Positions 11,676 through 23,825 of a stretch of 64,000 bases of DNA are shown one piece after another (the first letter of the stretch is position 1; each line of letters begins with the position of its first letter). Made by a program: the position numbers and the translations under genes. Origin of the DNA: Erpobdella octoculata (lineage: Eukaryota; Annelida; Clitellata; Hirudinida; Erpobdellidae); contig OZ022243.1 of the NCBI GenBank assembly GCA_963978895.1, positions 9,533,396 to 9,597,395 of the forward strand. The letters are read 5' to 3'. The notes under the pieces were generated by a model. That model saw nothing but the letters and a program-made list of their open reading frames with translations. It was not told the origin of the DNA and did not search any database.

Positions 11676-12176
11676 GCAATAACCTTTGATGGTCGTACAT
11701 AAGCTCTTTTGGTCTGAAAAGTTTTTTGATCATAAAAATAACGTCTTATCAGTTAGCTTTGTTAATCTTTTTAAGTATGGAAATTTTAGATTTAAGCAGA
11801 TGATTAAATTGTTTTGTCATAAAAACTTTCATTTCTAAAAATTTTTTAGCCATTGTAACCAAACTATTTTATTAGGTTTTTGACGTCCGATTGCTATTGT
11901 TTGAAATTTTCTTCCACTTTTTGCTATAGAACTGACGTTGGTTTTTTGCTCTAGAAAAAATCACAAAGCGGCCAAAACTGATGTTAAAATGGCATAAATT
12001 CATTATATTTTACCATAACTAAAGCGGATTCACTTGTACAACAAATTTGTTGTTATAGAGAACATTATGAAACAGTCACAGTTGGAGCTCAAATGCCAAA
12101 AACTCAATAACTTTTATTATAATTTAAACAGATTATATTAGTTGTTATACTTAATGTAAACCTTTTAAAAATTGCT

Positions 12177-12267
<91 letters not shown>
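12177..12267. repeat. (TA)n microsatellite
   Basis: Pure TA dinucleotide run next to the repeat element at 12268-12613. Confidence 0.97.
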
Positions 12268-12613
12268 TCCGCCGGGTGTCACTCATTCCAGTTACAAGCC
12301 TGGTCAAAGGAGCGAAAGAAAAACCTCTAAAAACCCCGGGTGCGGCAATAACAGCGGAAACGGGTAAACAAGTGGAAACAGGAACGGCAGAACAAGGGGA
12401 AACGAGAGAGCAAACGGGAACGGGAGGGCAAGTGGGGAAAGAAACGGGAGCAAGAGAAAAGAACGATAGAAAAACTTTAAAAAACCCCGGGCATTGTACA
12501 CTCGATTGGTCTTTGATATTGATTTTTTTGAATTTTCCTAATTTTGTAAATTAAACTTTTAATAAAAAAACCCAAATAATTTACAATGCAAAACAACGTT
12601 TGCTGGGTCAGCT
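12268..12613. mobile_element. Microsatellite-bounded dispersed element with purine-rich core
   Basis: Begins 'ccgccgggtgtcactcattc', carries a purine-rich core (cgggaacgggagggcaagtgg) and ends 'acgtttgctgggtcagctag' against a second TA run. The terminal 'ctagctgacccagcaaacg' (reverse sense) next to a microsatellite resembles the microsatellite-associated, Helitron-like short elements described in invertebrates. That family assignment is from memory and uncertain. Internal marks 'aaaaaccccgggt' and 'aaaaccccgggc' flank the purine core. Confidence 0.5.
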
Positions 12614-12775
<162 letters not shown>

Positions 12776-12781
12776 AAAGAA

Positions 12782-14233
12782 CATGTCCTGACTGACTGAT
12801 TGACTGACTGACTGACTGACTGACTGACTGACTGATGACTGACTGATAATCAACGCCGAGCTCAAACGCCTCATCCTAGGAACGTGAAATTTGGAACTTA
12901 TATTACTTTTATAGCGTAAACATCCGCTAAGAAAGGATTTTTGAAAATTTTGCTCCTGAGGGGAAAAAACTAGAAAACAAACTTTTTTCTAAAAATGTTT
13001 TCTAAAATTTTTTTCTGAAATTTGGTATATAGATTCTTTTTGAAAAATAAAAAGATACGTGTTTCACCATTTTTTAAAAATTTGGTTTCCCGGACCTCAA
13101 ATGTGGGTTGGAAAATTGGGTTATTTGGTTTTTAAAGTAGCTTCTACTCAAAAACTGTTACTGCTACAGGAGTAAAAATTAGTATTTAGTTTCTACTCCA
13201 ACAATAATGAAATACGTGTTTTAGCATTTTTTGAAAATTTGGTTTCCAGGACTTCAAATGTGGGGTGGAAAATAGGGCTAATTGTCTTTTATAGTAACTT
13301 CTACTCAAAAACGGTAAATACCACAGATGTAAAAATTATTATTTAGTTTCTTTTCTAAAAATAAAGATATACGTGTTTCACCATTTTTTACAAATTTGGT
13401 TTCCCGGACCTCAAATGTGGGTTGGAAAATTGGGTTATTTGGTTTTTAAAGTAGCTTCTACTCAAAAACTGTTAATGCTACAAAAGTAAAAATTAGTATT
13501 TAGTTTCTACTCTAAAAATAAGGATATATGTGTTTCATCATTTTTTGAAATTTTGGTTTTCAGGACATCAAATGTGGGGTGGAAAAAAGGTTTCTTTGGT
13601 TTTTAAAGTAACTGCTACTCAAAAACTGTGAATGCTACAGATGTCAAAATTAGTATTTAGTATTTACTCGAAAAATTATGATTTAAGTGTTTCAACATTT
13701 TTTTAAAAATTTGGTTTCCAGGACATCAAATGTGGGGTGGAAAAAAGGGTTATTTGATTTCAAAATAACGGCTACTCAAAAACTGTAAGTGCTACAAATG
13801 TAAAAATTAGTATTTTGAAGTTTTGTGCCGGTTAAAAGTAGCTAGGTTCAGTTTATCACCGGCCGGGCCAAGCCGTTATTTTAGAGTCTTCACACGGGCC
13901 AGGCCAAACCTTAAATCAAAGTGGAACGGGCCGCGGTTTTTCACCAAGTATATAGATATTTTAGTGATTTTAGGGTCTTCAGTTGGGCCGGGCCAAACCT
14001 GAAGTCAAGGTGGGACGGGCCGAAGATTTTCATCAAGTATATAGAACTTCTAAGCCTGTAAGAATGGGCCGGGCCTAATTCAGACGGGCTGTGCCGGGCC
14101 AGGAGTTTGTGTTTTTAAAACGGGCTGGGCTAAGTTGTCGACGGGCCGAGCCGAGACCTAAAAAATTGATCTCTACTATGGATGCACGGTTCAAACTCTC
14201 TAATTTCATGCGAGCGAAGCCGCTACGGGCACT
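12782..14233 (+). mobile_element. Non-autonomous Helitron-like element with internal satellite
   Basis: Starts with a (GACT)n stretch (12789-12843) and 'caacgccgagctcaaacgcc', and ends in 'gcgagcgaagccgctacggg' followed by cactgctag. It contains a five-copy 157-bp tandem repeat and then a GC-rich ~89-bp double repeat (13883 and 13972) with gggccgggcc cores. No Rep/helicase coding sequence is present, so it can only be non-autonomous. The Helitron assignment rests on the 3' end form and insertion beside A/T. Confidence 0.5.
12985..13815. repeat. 157-bp tandem repeat, five copies
   Basis: The landmark 'tttggtttcc' with 'ggacctcaaatgtggg' recurs at 13081, 13238, 13395, 13552 and 13710, giving spacings of 157, 157, 157 and 158. 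The units differ by point changes, so the array is not freshly expanded. It lies inside the Helitron-like element. Confidence 0.93.
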
Positions 14234-14237
14234 GCTA

Positions 14238-14592
14238 GTATTTATATATATATATAACAATGACTGTTTCTATGTATGTATGTATGTCCTTTATGTATTG
14301 CTACACCATTCATCCGATCGTAATGAAATTTTCACACAACTTTGAAAATCAATAAATGAAAGTTTTTGTAAAAAAATTAAGATTGGTCACAAAATGAGTG
14401 GGAGAAAGAGAGCAAGCAGAAACTGAAACTGCAGAATGAGCGGGAACGAAAAGGCGACCGGGAACGGGAAAGCAAGCGAAAACGGGAAAGCGACCGGGAG
14501 CGGGAAAGCAAGTGGGGAAAGAAACGGGAGCGATAGAGAAAACGATAAAAAAAACTTTTAAAAACCCCGGGCAGCGCCGGTTACTCTGCTAG
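14238..14592 (+). mobile_element. Second dispersed element with purine-rich core
   Basis: Contains 'gctacaccattcatccgatc' followed by gtaatgaaatttt, a purine-rich core and 'aaaaccccgggcagcgccgg'. The same sequence is found in reverse at 51530-51785 ('aaatttcaatgcgatagg' followed by atgaatggtgtagc). It has the same purine-core architecture as 12268-12613. Confidence 0.55.
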
Positions 14593-14779
14593 TATCTAAA
14601 AAAATAGACTGAATACCGGGATCGCGAGTCTAATTCCGGAATCGTATTCCTTGCACAGAGTAACGGTTTATTTTATTGTATTAATAATTCGCTGGTAGCT
14701 GTTCAGTTTTTTCATGACCACTTTGTATATCAAAATAAAATTGTACAAACATTTAATAGTATAATAGTAGCAATGTATC

Positions 14780-15287
14780 TGTCACGTATCTAATCTATGT
14801 TTCTCATATCTTTAGACGCTAGGCATGTTGAGCGACGCCATTGATTAGCAGATTTAGTAGTTTGTACTAACTTGTTTTTTTCCACCATACAAAGTGCAAA
14901 CGAATGAGGGTTCAGAATTCAGACAAAATGCCAAACCAATGTGCTTTTTCATCCGAGCTCAGAGATCACTCATCAAGAAACTATCCTCAGAAAAAATCCA
15001 CCAGCAAACGCAACAGACTGACATCATCAACAGCCTGTTACAACTCGATGCGGAAGAATGATTAAGAAGCCGTTACGATATGCGGACAACTAACTAATGA
15101 CTGAATTTTTTTAATGATTTTTTGAAAAGGGGGGTGTGACGCATCTAATCTATGTTTCTCATATCCATCAACTCCAGGCATGTTGAGCGACGCCATTGAT
15201 TAGCAGATTCAGTAGTTTGTACTAACTTGTTTCCTTTTTGGTTTTTGTTTAAAATAAACTAGCATTGAACCTCCGAATAACGTTACA
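14780..15287 (+). mobile_element. LTR retrotransposon deletion derivative with 5-bp TSD
   Basis: Two copies of a TGT...ACA terminal repeat flank a ~255-bp interior. The 3' LTR is 15135-15287. The 5' LTR from 14780 matches its first ~100 bp (for example 'gcatgttgagcgacgcc', 'gtttgtactaacttgttt') and then is lost. A polypurine tract, aaaagggggg, directly precedes the 3' LTR. The flanks are GTATC at 14775-14779 and 15288-15292. The interior keeps a short open frame ending INSLLQLDAEE, probably the end of a retroviral-type polyprotein. A deletion removed the 3' part of the first LTR, the primer-binding site and nearly all coding sequence. Confidence 0.82.
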
Positions 15288-15315
15288 GTATCAATAGTAT
15301 CAATGTTTGTGTTTG

Positions 15316-16212
15316 CAGTGGTAGATCCAGGGGGCCCGCCCCTCTCCTTAAAAGCTTAAAAAATTAACATTATTTTTTTTAATTAGCTTGATATTTTATT
15401 CTGTTCGTCTGTATCCTTAGGCCTTATCTTTACTAAATTCACCTCTCGACCATCAATAGATCTGGTAATTCTAAATAAGTTTAGACGGCTCAACAACAAG
15501 TTCTTAAAACAGTAACCATTTGTAATATGAATAAAAGCTGTGAGTTTAGGGACGTCAGTTTAGCAGAGAGGGTATTCTCCTTCTGACTATTCAGTGGGCC
15601 CCCTGACGAAGTCTTGGGTTCCCAAGAAATAGAAATGAGGCCCCAAAATTGACCTAACACGTGTAAAGTTGAAGATTCAGAGGTTTGAATTTTTCTGTAA
15701 AGAAATGAACCACCAGTTTTTAGTTTATTTAATGAAAGCGATATTTGATTTTTTAAATTAAAAAGTTATAATAAAAACTTAGTTTCTTATATTTTCAATT
15801 TACACATATTTCACATATCAGTATTTAGAAAAATGTAGTCAATGTTTTTCTATTTTATAGACTTATTATCATCAAAAAATTGCAAAAAATTAGTAGCAAA
15901 TAATTTTCATGGTTCACTTAACTTTAGCTTTCAAGTGTCTGATGACCTAAGTCTATGATAAAAAAAGCTGTTTTGTTTTGATATTGCTCCAGAGAAAAAA
16001 ATACAAAAAGAAAGTGAAAGAGAAAAAAAAGAAAAAAAAGGGAAAAATGCGAGTAAATTAAAAGTTTAATTTTGATTTTTTATTATTTGGTTTTACTAAA
16101 TACAAAATTCAAGATATCTTACAACGGACTTTATAACGACAGCAACCAAAATTTAAAAAAAAACTGAAAACAAATTTCGGCCCCCCTTACGAAATTCCTG
16201 GATCCGCCACTG
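15316..16212. mobile_element. 897-bp non-autonomous hAT element, exact 8-bp TSD
   Basis: The left end is CAGTGGTAGATCCAGGGGG; the right end inverted is CAGTGGCGGATCCAGGAA. TGTGTTTG flanks it on both sides (15308-15315 and 16213-16220). No transposase homology was recognised in the interior. It belongs to the same terminal family as the elements at 21947 and 43431. Confidence 0.92.
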
Positions 16213-16220
16213 TGTGTTTG

Positions 16221-19200
16221 TTACTTTTACAAAATTTTTACACAGAGTTTCTTAAAGTTTTTTATAGTTATATTTCGGTTTAGTTCAAGTTTTTGTTTCA
16301 TTAATCACCAAATCATATTTCTATAGATTGCAAAATGTAAGAATAAATGTTTGTAATTAAGAAAATAGTTTAGAAACAAATCAACACGTATAAAAGAAAA
16401 CAAGCTCTTCTATTTGAAGAGCTAAAACAAATTTTCACGACGTAAACAAGTTCAAACACGATATTAATGTTTAGTCTGATAAAAACGGTATTGTTCCCTA
16501 TATTGTAAAATCTTTCGAGCACAATGTCAGTCTTTATTCAGATTTGCCTCTTGAATTAAAATACTGTAGCAATAATACGGCTTTTATATTCAGCTGCTTT
16601 ATCGTACATTTTAAATATTGTTTTTATATCATATTTAATTATTTAAAGTCACATGACCTTTCTGACTGAAATATAAACATGTGATATATACATACTAATT
16701 CTGAATGTCAACACGATCACTTCAACAACGACAAATAAACGACTCATTGTCGTTTAGTATTTTCTGTTTATATAAATAGCTAAATGTCGACATAATTTCA
16801 CAAGCTTGCTGAGAAACGGGTTTTCTAACAAAACGTTTGAGTAAATTTCGCACAATGTGGTTTTTTGCACAACAGGTTGAACGGTTCTATCAGAAATTTG
16901 CTTAACACTTTCAACGGAAATATAATTTTTAAGTTTAACAGCTTAATTAACGCATAATAAACAAATAAAACCGGCATTAAAGTAAATCAATTTAACAAAT
17001 ATGATGGTTCAACTGAAATTACTACTGCGCAGTATATATTATACTTTTGGATTTTTTTTCTCGAATACTAAAAATCGTTAGATAGGTACCACATGTCAGG
17101 TATCCGTGAGACCGGCGTGTCATTATTGGTGCATGACGTTTATGAATAGATGTACCTATTAATACTTCTAATACTAGAAACAGAATCGCTCATCCAGGCA
17201 CTTCTGTCTAAAGCCTAGACCTAGCTATCGACTGTATTAGATTGTTATTGTTCAATTATAAGCTTGCCTGCAACACCTAAGGGTCAAAGTGGAGCAGCTA
17301 CTGTAGAGCACCAAGATTGTTGAGGGTACTTCAGAGCTGAATACTTACCCATCGCCAATGGCGGATTTAAGAATTGGGCCAGGGGTTTGAAAAATCCAGT
17401 GTTGTCCGGGTTTATTAAATCTCTTATATTAAATTTGTTGTATTTGCTTGCTGGACTCTTTTTTAACAAAACATTCAAACACAATTATATAGATGTTTAC
17501 ATAAATAAATTTAAAAACTGTCGTTTTAAAAAAAAAGATTTTTGCAATAAATGAAAAGCCGGCAAATCCTGAAATATAAAAAATTGTAAAAAAAAAGCCC
17601 GGTTTACCGCCTGTCTTGCTTGCTTAACTGCTTGCTTGAATGTTTGCAAACCTTGAAAATGAAAATTAACTAACTTCCCGTTATCCAATTTAGTTGCAAT
17701 TTAAAATGTAGGCTTGCTCATCATGACATTAGAGTTTGAAAATCTTCTGAAAAAAAACATTATTTTGTAAATAAAAATAATAATTATCTATGTTTTAAAA
17801 CAAATCAAATACAGTTGTATGGATATTTACATATATAAATTTAAAAAAATTGTTTAAAAAAATTGCAATAATATAAAAGCCGTTAAATCATGAAATATTA
17901 ATAATCTGTTAAAATACTTTTTTTACGGCCTACTTGTTAAAGTCTTTTTTAAATTAAACATAACCATGATAATTTACAGTAAACCAATGTAATATATTTA
18001 AAAAAATTTCTTTGTTTCTGTTTTCAACTATTTTTAGTTGTATCTGTAGGTAACATTTTACATTTATTTATATTTTGATAATTTATGACTAACTATTGCA
18101 ATGTTGTAATTATGTTTAAATATTTTTAAAATATTAGAATGATTGGTGATGAGGAAGTGAGTTTGGTTAAAATAAAACTTTGACTGCAGAAAAACAAACA
18201 GATTGTGTGAGAAAACTTAGCTTAAATTGTTTTGTAAGAACTTTTGAGGAGAACTTGTGCTCCAGTCCAGTGTCCCCTTTTCAGATCTTTCATTGCCGCT
18301 CATTTTGCTTATCAAGAAATTTTTTAAATTTTGTAGGACTGTTCACTTAAACGACTCTGAGGCGCCTATTATATCTACTATACAGTTTATTATGTACAGC
18401 AAAGCTTATTTATAATCGTAGACAACAATTCTCTGATTGTATCAGTGTTATATTAGCAAATTTGAATTAGTGAGTTTATATTATATTTTTTTAGCTATTT
18501 TGTTCCTTAATAAGTGAAAATCAGCTCTCCATCATGTATAACGCGAATTTAAATAGATTGACATACATCACGAATTCAAATCACATTTTTAACGAGCCAG
18601 TACTGAACTCTGTAATTCTGTGTTTAAAAGTATCGTGCTGTATAGCTTTTTATGTTATTTTCAGGTCAATTCTTATGGTCATTTTTAGTTCAAATAAATT
18701 TTTCCATACTTAAGTCATTTTCTTTTCAATTAAATTTTTTTTGCATCAACCCGCCACACTTCACTTATAAAAATTGTTAGCACAAAAGTGGTTGCGCATG
18801 CTTTATAGCTTCTTCTGGTCGGGCTGTTTTATTAATAAAGTTGAGTTCAATAATAATGTAAGTACTTGAAAAGTTCGAGTCTTTTAAAATATTTTCAACT
18901 ACGTGAAATGGAGATGGTCAGTTCACTTGCTGATTCGGATCATCTGGGAATAATCATGGGGCGTCGAAGGCCATTATAGACCAAATGAAACTGATGGCAT
19001 ATGTTAACAATCAGGAGATGTTGAATGTCAAATGAAGTTGAGTTTAGTAGAAATAAATTTAAACAAAGCGTTCAATACTGGACAAAAAAAAACAGATTCC
19101 AACAGCTTACAATTTTTGTTTAAAACGTTTTATTACACAATCAAATATTTTTATTTAACAAATACTAGTGTTCATTTAAAACTTTCTTGAAAGGTTTTAT

Positions 19201-19590
19201 GACGAAAATAAAATAAGAAATCCATGTTATGAAGTTTGTTGTTTACTAACTTTTCTGTCCAAGAAATAGACTAACTCATTGAATTTTAATGTAATTGTAA
19301 GTAGATTGAAGAGTGAATTTAACAAGGACTTGTTAAGTGATTTCTAATTTAAAAAAAAAAGCAGAATATAAATTAATTTTCAACACGGCTTTGAAATTTT
19401 TTGTATTTTTTAAGTGCGTCATATATAATATACCCACTGGCATATTTAGGAGGGCCATCCTGTCATGGTCCCCTTTTGCCGTTGACGATTTTTCGCCCGT
19501 GCAAATCTGTCCAGCAGTGCTTCAAAAGAGCGTAATTCATGTCACTCATTGACACCTGCACCACAGAGCCATGAATATTTTGATATAACT
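16221..19590. other. No recognisable gene; stray transposon termini
   Basis: AT-rich. At 17356 'caatggcggatttaag' and at 19431 'cactggcatatttagg' look like single hAT-type termini whose partners I could not find. A short open stretch near 18960-19034 (peptide DQMKLMAYVNNQEMLNVK) is of unknown origin. Confidence 0.4.
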
Positions 19591-19591
19591 A

Positions 19592-19744
19592 CTTTTTTCT
19601 TTTTTTTTATAATAGTTTATAGTCCTTTACACCAGGGGTTTTAAGACTGAAATGGCTGTGTAGGAATAACCTAAGTACTTCCTGTCGTAGATCATATTTG
19701 ATCTTTTCAACTGTCCCTCCTCCTTTATCCAGGCTTGGGACTGG
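19592..19744 (+). repeat. Dispersed repeat family R1, copy 1
   Basis: About 145 bp including 'acttcctgtcgtagatcat' and 'cctttatccaggcttggg'. It is nearly identical to 29791-29935. It may be a SINE or LINE tail; no Pol III boxes were identified. Confidence 0.8.
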
Positions 19745-21535
19745 CTCGCAATTAGCGAGGCGGAGTTGATATAACTACTAAATCCACGACCTAATAAATA
19801 AGCCTACACGGTACGACTAGTTAAGCCATAGTTATGTCAAGATTTCTATAAGTGTGATAATCGACAATATGTTATTGGAGATAACCTAAAAGTGTCAAAT
19901 GGGTTGACCTCTATATATTTAATTTGTTTCTCTTCACGTACCTTATATTATTTGCATCAGGGACGTCCCTATAATATGACTGGTCATGGTTTTTTTCAAA
20001 TGATTTTAAGTTGAGAATGAGTGAAAACACAACTAAATTACAGTTTTAATTCAGTTATATCTGTCAACAGCAATTTGAATAAAACAAATTATAAATGTAA
20101 TAACTTTAAATACGTAAAAACAGGTTTATAATACATATTTAATAATTAAAATAAATATCTAAAACAAATGTTGTCGGTGGAAATACCAGCACACAAAGTA
20201 TTTTTCCTGACTGGGAGCAGTATAACAGACTAGATTGAATCTATAAATAAAAGATTGCCAAACAGCCGGTCATCAACGGTGGTTATAAAACAATCGTTTT
20301 TAAAATTTACCATTCTGAAATAGAAAAATGATCAAACCGAAAAACAAAAAAGTCCAAGCAACTAATAACCAGTTTAAGAACCATGCAAAAAACCAGCGTT
20401 CTGGCGTTTACACAGTAATAAACAGGCCTATCTTACATTTGTAATCACATCAGCACGTCAAGCGACTGACACGTTCTATTAACTTTTAATTGTTCCATTA
20501 ACGTGCCCACTAAAAAGTGGCGTATTTAAGGGGGTGCCTGCCCTCCCGTTCCGCACTCAATTAATTTTTATTTATTTATATATATAAAGCACCTACGTGA
20601 CATAGCGTTAAGGATCTTTCCAATTGTCATATAAAATTGTTCGAATAATCGGGAAGGTCGAAGGTTTTTTTCAGAAAAACATAAAATCTAGAAAAAATTA
20701 ATCAGATGTTTTCTCGATAAGTGGTTCATACTTTTTGTGCTATGATTTTCGGCACCCGGGGACAAGGTCTAACAAATGCGCTCCTAGAAATTCACATCAG
20801 TACACATTTCCTCTAAAAATAACTGATGACTAGGAGTTGGATTCGCAGATAGGTACTTATTCCAAAAATGTTCCAAAACATCATGCAATTTTGTCTTCAA
20901 CATTAGCTAATAACTGCGAGATAATCGTAGGTAGGTACTTTTTGGCGCCCCTTCCAAAAGGCTTTTGGTGCTCTTTCCAAATGGCGCCCGGGACACGATT
21001 TTTTCCTGTTCCCTAGCTACGCCTTTTAAAAAAATGTTGGTAAAGTGAATATTTACAACGCATACTTCCTTTGTGCAAATACAAGGCACCGCTCCGTGCT
21101 CAGACTTCTGTATCCGCCCTTGCTACACCTAAACTCTGAGAAACTAATCAAACGAAACCATTATTTTTTAACTGATTCATTTACGTTAACCACAGGCAAC
21201 CAAGTTTAATCTGAGTGTTGAAATTACGCAGATTTGTTATTTTTGGTTCAAGGAAAAGTTATTTTTGAAGAGCACGACAAACGCATTGCAGAAATTGTTT
21301 GGCCGCTATCAAATTTTTCTCGCTAGCGATTCTCTGGGTTAACACCAGTAGCTAATTCTCGTAGTAGGAGTCAATTGCCAAAATAGTACCAATGTATAAA
21401 TCTAGCTGTAAATCATCTGTTTGCAATTATGGGCTTATTTCGTTACTGCCGTATTTTTCAAATTAATTGAAAAAATCACAATCGCAACTTCAATAATTAA
21501 CGATTTTCAAATTTTCGAGCTGGCTACTCTAGTAC
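19745..21535. other. No recognisable gene
   Basis: Holds the decayed relative of the 227-bp MITE (about 19757-19855), a 'cagggacgtccc' MITE-type terminus at 19968, and unpaired terminus-like sequences at 20517 and 21112. Confidence 0.35.
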
Positions 21536-21946
21536 ATACATAGGCGCAGCCAGAAGGACTCCCCCTCGAAAGCTTGCCTATGTCAATTTTGAAGTGACGC
21601 GCGTGCCCGTGTATTTGAAGACATTTGAGTTGACAACTATTTTGCAAATTAAATATTTAATAAATTATCACAAATGTTAGGATCAGAGTTGTCCATGGAT
21701 TCAATTTTGAAAACTTGACCTGCCAGAAAATATGACCCGACCCGACAAATGGTCGAATGTCCAATTGGCAGAGCGGCCACATACCGCAACATTGTATCCG
21801 CAGATAAATACGCTGCTGAAACTCTTCATCACGTTGCCCCTTTCTTCCGCGACAGCCGAGAGATCCTTTTCAATTATGAGCAGACTCAGGTCTTCTTATC
21901 TACGCACCACAGTGGAATAAACAAGGCTGAATAAGCTTGCCCAGAT

Positions 21947-22666
21947 CAGCGACGGATCTAGGGAGATAGAGGGATGCATTCCCCCACCAGATTACTAAAA
22001 AAAATTATATGCTAGAAAATGTTTTTTAAAGCTCCACCAGATTTAGCAACGAATCCAGTAGGAATGCGGGGTATGAATCCCTCGCTAGATTACTGTGAAA
22101 CGAGAGTGCACACCAGCATGGGAATTCCATTACTACATATACAGCTGAACGGAGCTTCAGTGCCATGAAGATATTGAAAAGCTCATTGCGCAAAGGAACC
22201 AGGGGCGCAACTAGACGGGCTTTTGTTCCTTTTTCTATCATTAATAAATTATTAAAGATACCAAAAAAAGATTGCAGACTGAAGATAGTCAAAAAAAAAA
22301 TTCCCTTGCGGCGGGCTTTTCTTCCTCTTTTGAACTTCAGCCCCCCCCCCCCCCCCCCCCAGCATTTTTTCTGGTTGCGCCCCTGAGCAGAACCACAGAT
22401 GAGCGTTTAACTGGCCTGACATTATTTTATATCCAAAACACATTGCCTTTAGAAACAGATGATGTTATTGATAGATTTGCAGCCAAAAAGAATAGGCGTC
22501 CTGGTTTTGCACTGTAGATTTTTTTGTATTCTAGAAATTTGATTTTTGTTTTGAATGTTGTCTTTTTTGTCTTTGTGCCTACTGTTTGTTTTGTAACTTG
22601 TAAAAAATCTCTTTGTCAACTTTTGGTCAGATCATCCCCCACCAGAAAATCCTGGATCCGTCGCTG
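21947..22666 (+). mobile_element. 720-bp hAT copy inserted in hAT, exact 8-bp TSD
   Basis: The left end is CAGCGACGGATCTAGGGAG; the right end inverted is CAGCGACGGATCCAGGATTT. GCCCAGAT flanks it at 21939-21946 and 22667-22674. It keeps transposase C-terminal pieces: AERSFSAMKILKSSLR at about 22150-22195, then (after the inner insertion) TTDERLTGLTLFYIQNTLPL and DVIDRFAAKKNRR up to a stop at 22517. This coding remnant links the CAGYGGCGGATCCAGG terminal family to a hAT transposase. Confidence 0.9.
22200..22385. mobile_element. 186-bp hAT MITE inside the 21947 hAT
   Basis: The ends are CAGGGGCGCAACTAG and inverted CAGGGGCGCAACCAG. It interrupts the host transposase between SSLR and TTDERL. The flanking 8-mers AAAGGAAC and AGCAGAAC match at 5 of 8, a decayed target duplication. 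It shares interior sequence ('gataccaaaaaaaga', 'gcggcgggcttttt') with the 607-bp element at 43583-44189, so the two are deletion derivatives of one family. It contains a run of C's at 22341-22360. Confidence 0.82.
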
Positions 22667-22829
22667 GCCCAGATGACCATCAATCGCAACCTTAACATCG
22701 GGGACGTAAATTGCGTAAATTGCATGCGGCATGATCTTCACAATACCAATGAAAAAATATGTGCCCATGTGTCGACAACTCATCGGGTACTGATCTAGTG
22801 CTTTGTTTAAAATTGCTGATTACAAAAAT

Positions 22830-22873
22830 TATTCATTATGTGTCAGGTAAATATACCTGACACATATTGAATA
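22830..22873. repeat. Perfect-like hairpin, 20-bp arms
   Basis: The left arm tattcattatgtgtcaggta and right arm tacctgacacatattgaata pair at 19 of 20 positions around the loop aata. Confidence 0.85.
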
Positions 22874-23246
22874 ACAGACAACGCTTGCCAAGCAATTACA
22901 CTTACGCGGTGCCCCGTTTTCAAGGATTTAACCGCGAAATAGTTAATTTATTTGCTGTAATACAATTTAGATAGCTGAAAATAAATACAAAAAACCACAT
23001 AAAGTCCATTCTTGAAGATTTAAATTTGTCCATGCTTCAGACGAGCTTACATCCTACACATCAAAATAATTTTATCGAAAAGTGTTTTGATGCTTTTGTC
23101 CACTCAAAAAATGAGACAATACATTCAAGTCAATTCTTCTTTTAAAAAATGTCCCAATCAATAGGAGTGGGTAAGACAAATTTGTCAGCAACATCACCAA
23201 AGAAGATTCCTCATAACTAACATTATCTTCGAAACCCATATACTTA

Positions 23247-23757
23247 TAATATAATATAATATAATATAATATAATATAATATAATATAATATAATATAAT
23301 ATAATATAATATAATATAATATAATATAATGTAATGTAATGTAATGTAATGTAATGTAATGTAATGTAATGTAATGTAATGTAATGTAATGTAATGTAAT
23401 GTAATGTAATGTAATGTAATGTAATGTAATGTAATGTAATGTAATGTAATGTAATGTAATGTAATGTAACGTAACGTAACGTAACGTAACGTAACGTAAC
23501 GTAACGTAACGTAACGTAACGTAACGTAACGTAACGTAACGTAACGTAACGTAACGTAACGTAACGTAACGTAACGTAACGTAACGTAACGTAACGTAAC
23601 GTAACGTAACGTAACGTAACGTAACGTAACGTAACGTAACGTAACGTAACGTAACGTAACGTCGTAACGTAACGTAACGTAACGTAACGTACAATACAAT
23701 ACAATACAATACAATACAATACAATACAATACAATACAATACAATACAATACAATAA
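23247..23757. repeat. Four-phase pentanucleotide satellite
   Basis: Consecutive pure blocks: TATAA (23247-23330), TGTAA (23331-23468), CGTAA (23469-23690, one 3-bp slip near 23662) and ACAAT (23691-23753). All overlapping open frames (YVTLR, YCIVL, etc.) are artefacts of the repeat. Confidence 0.97.
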
Positions 23758-23825
23758 TAATAATAATGTTTATTTTCTACAGCATAGTGTCACCTGACGC
23801 TATGCGATGCCGGACCCCTATCGAA

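Larger units (their letters stand above)
21539..22720 (+). pseudogene. hAT transposase remnant (outermost of a three-level nest)
   Basis: At 21732-21920 two overlapping frames carry the hAT C-terminal dimerisation signature LPLSSATAERSFSIMSRLRS with SYLRT, preceded by an acidic/PQINTLLKLF stretch. The reading resumes after the inserted element at 22675 with MTINRNLNI, which corresponds to MTINRDLKI in the related copy at 41578-41867. The left terminus is likely CATAGGCGCAGCC near 21539. The right end is unclear. Confidence 0.65.

Noticed and set aside
20517..21115. Transposon bounded by gtggcgtatttaagg and an inverted tatccgcccttg end
   Set aside because: Ends align poorly and the flanks show no matching target duplication.
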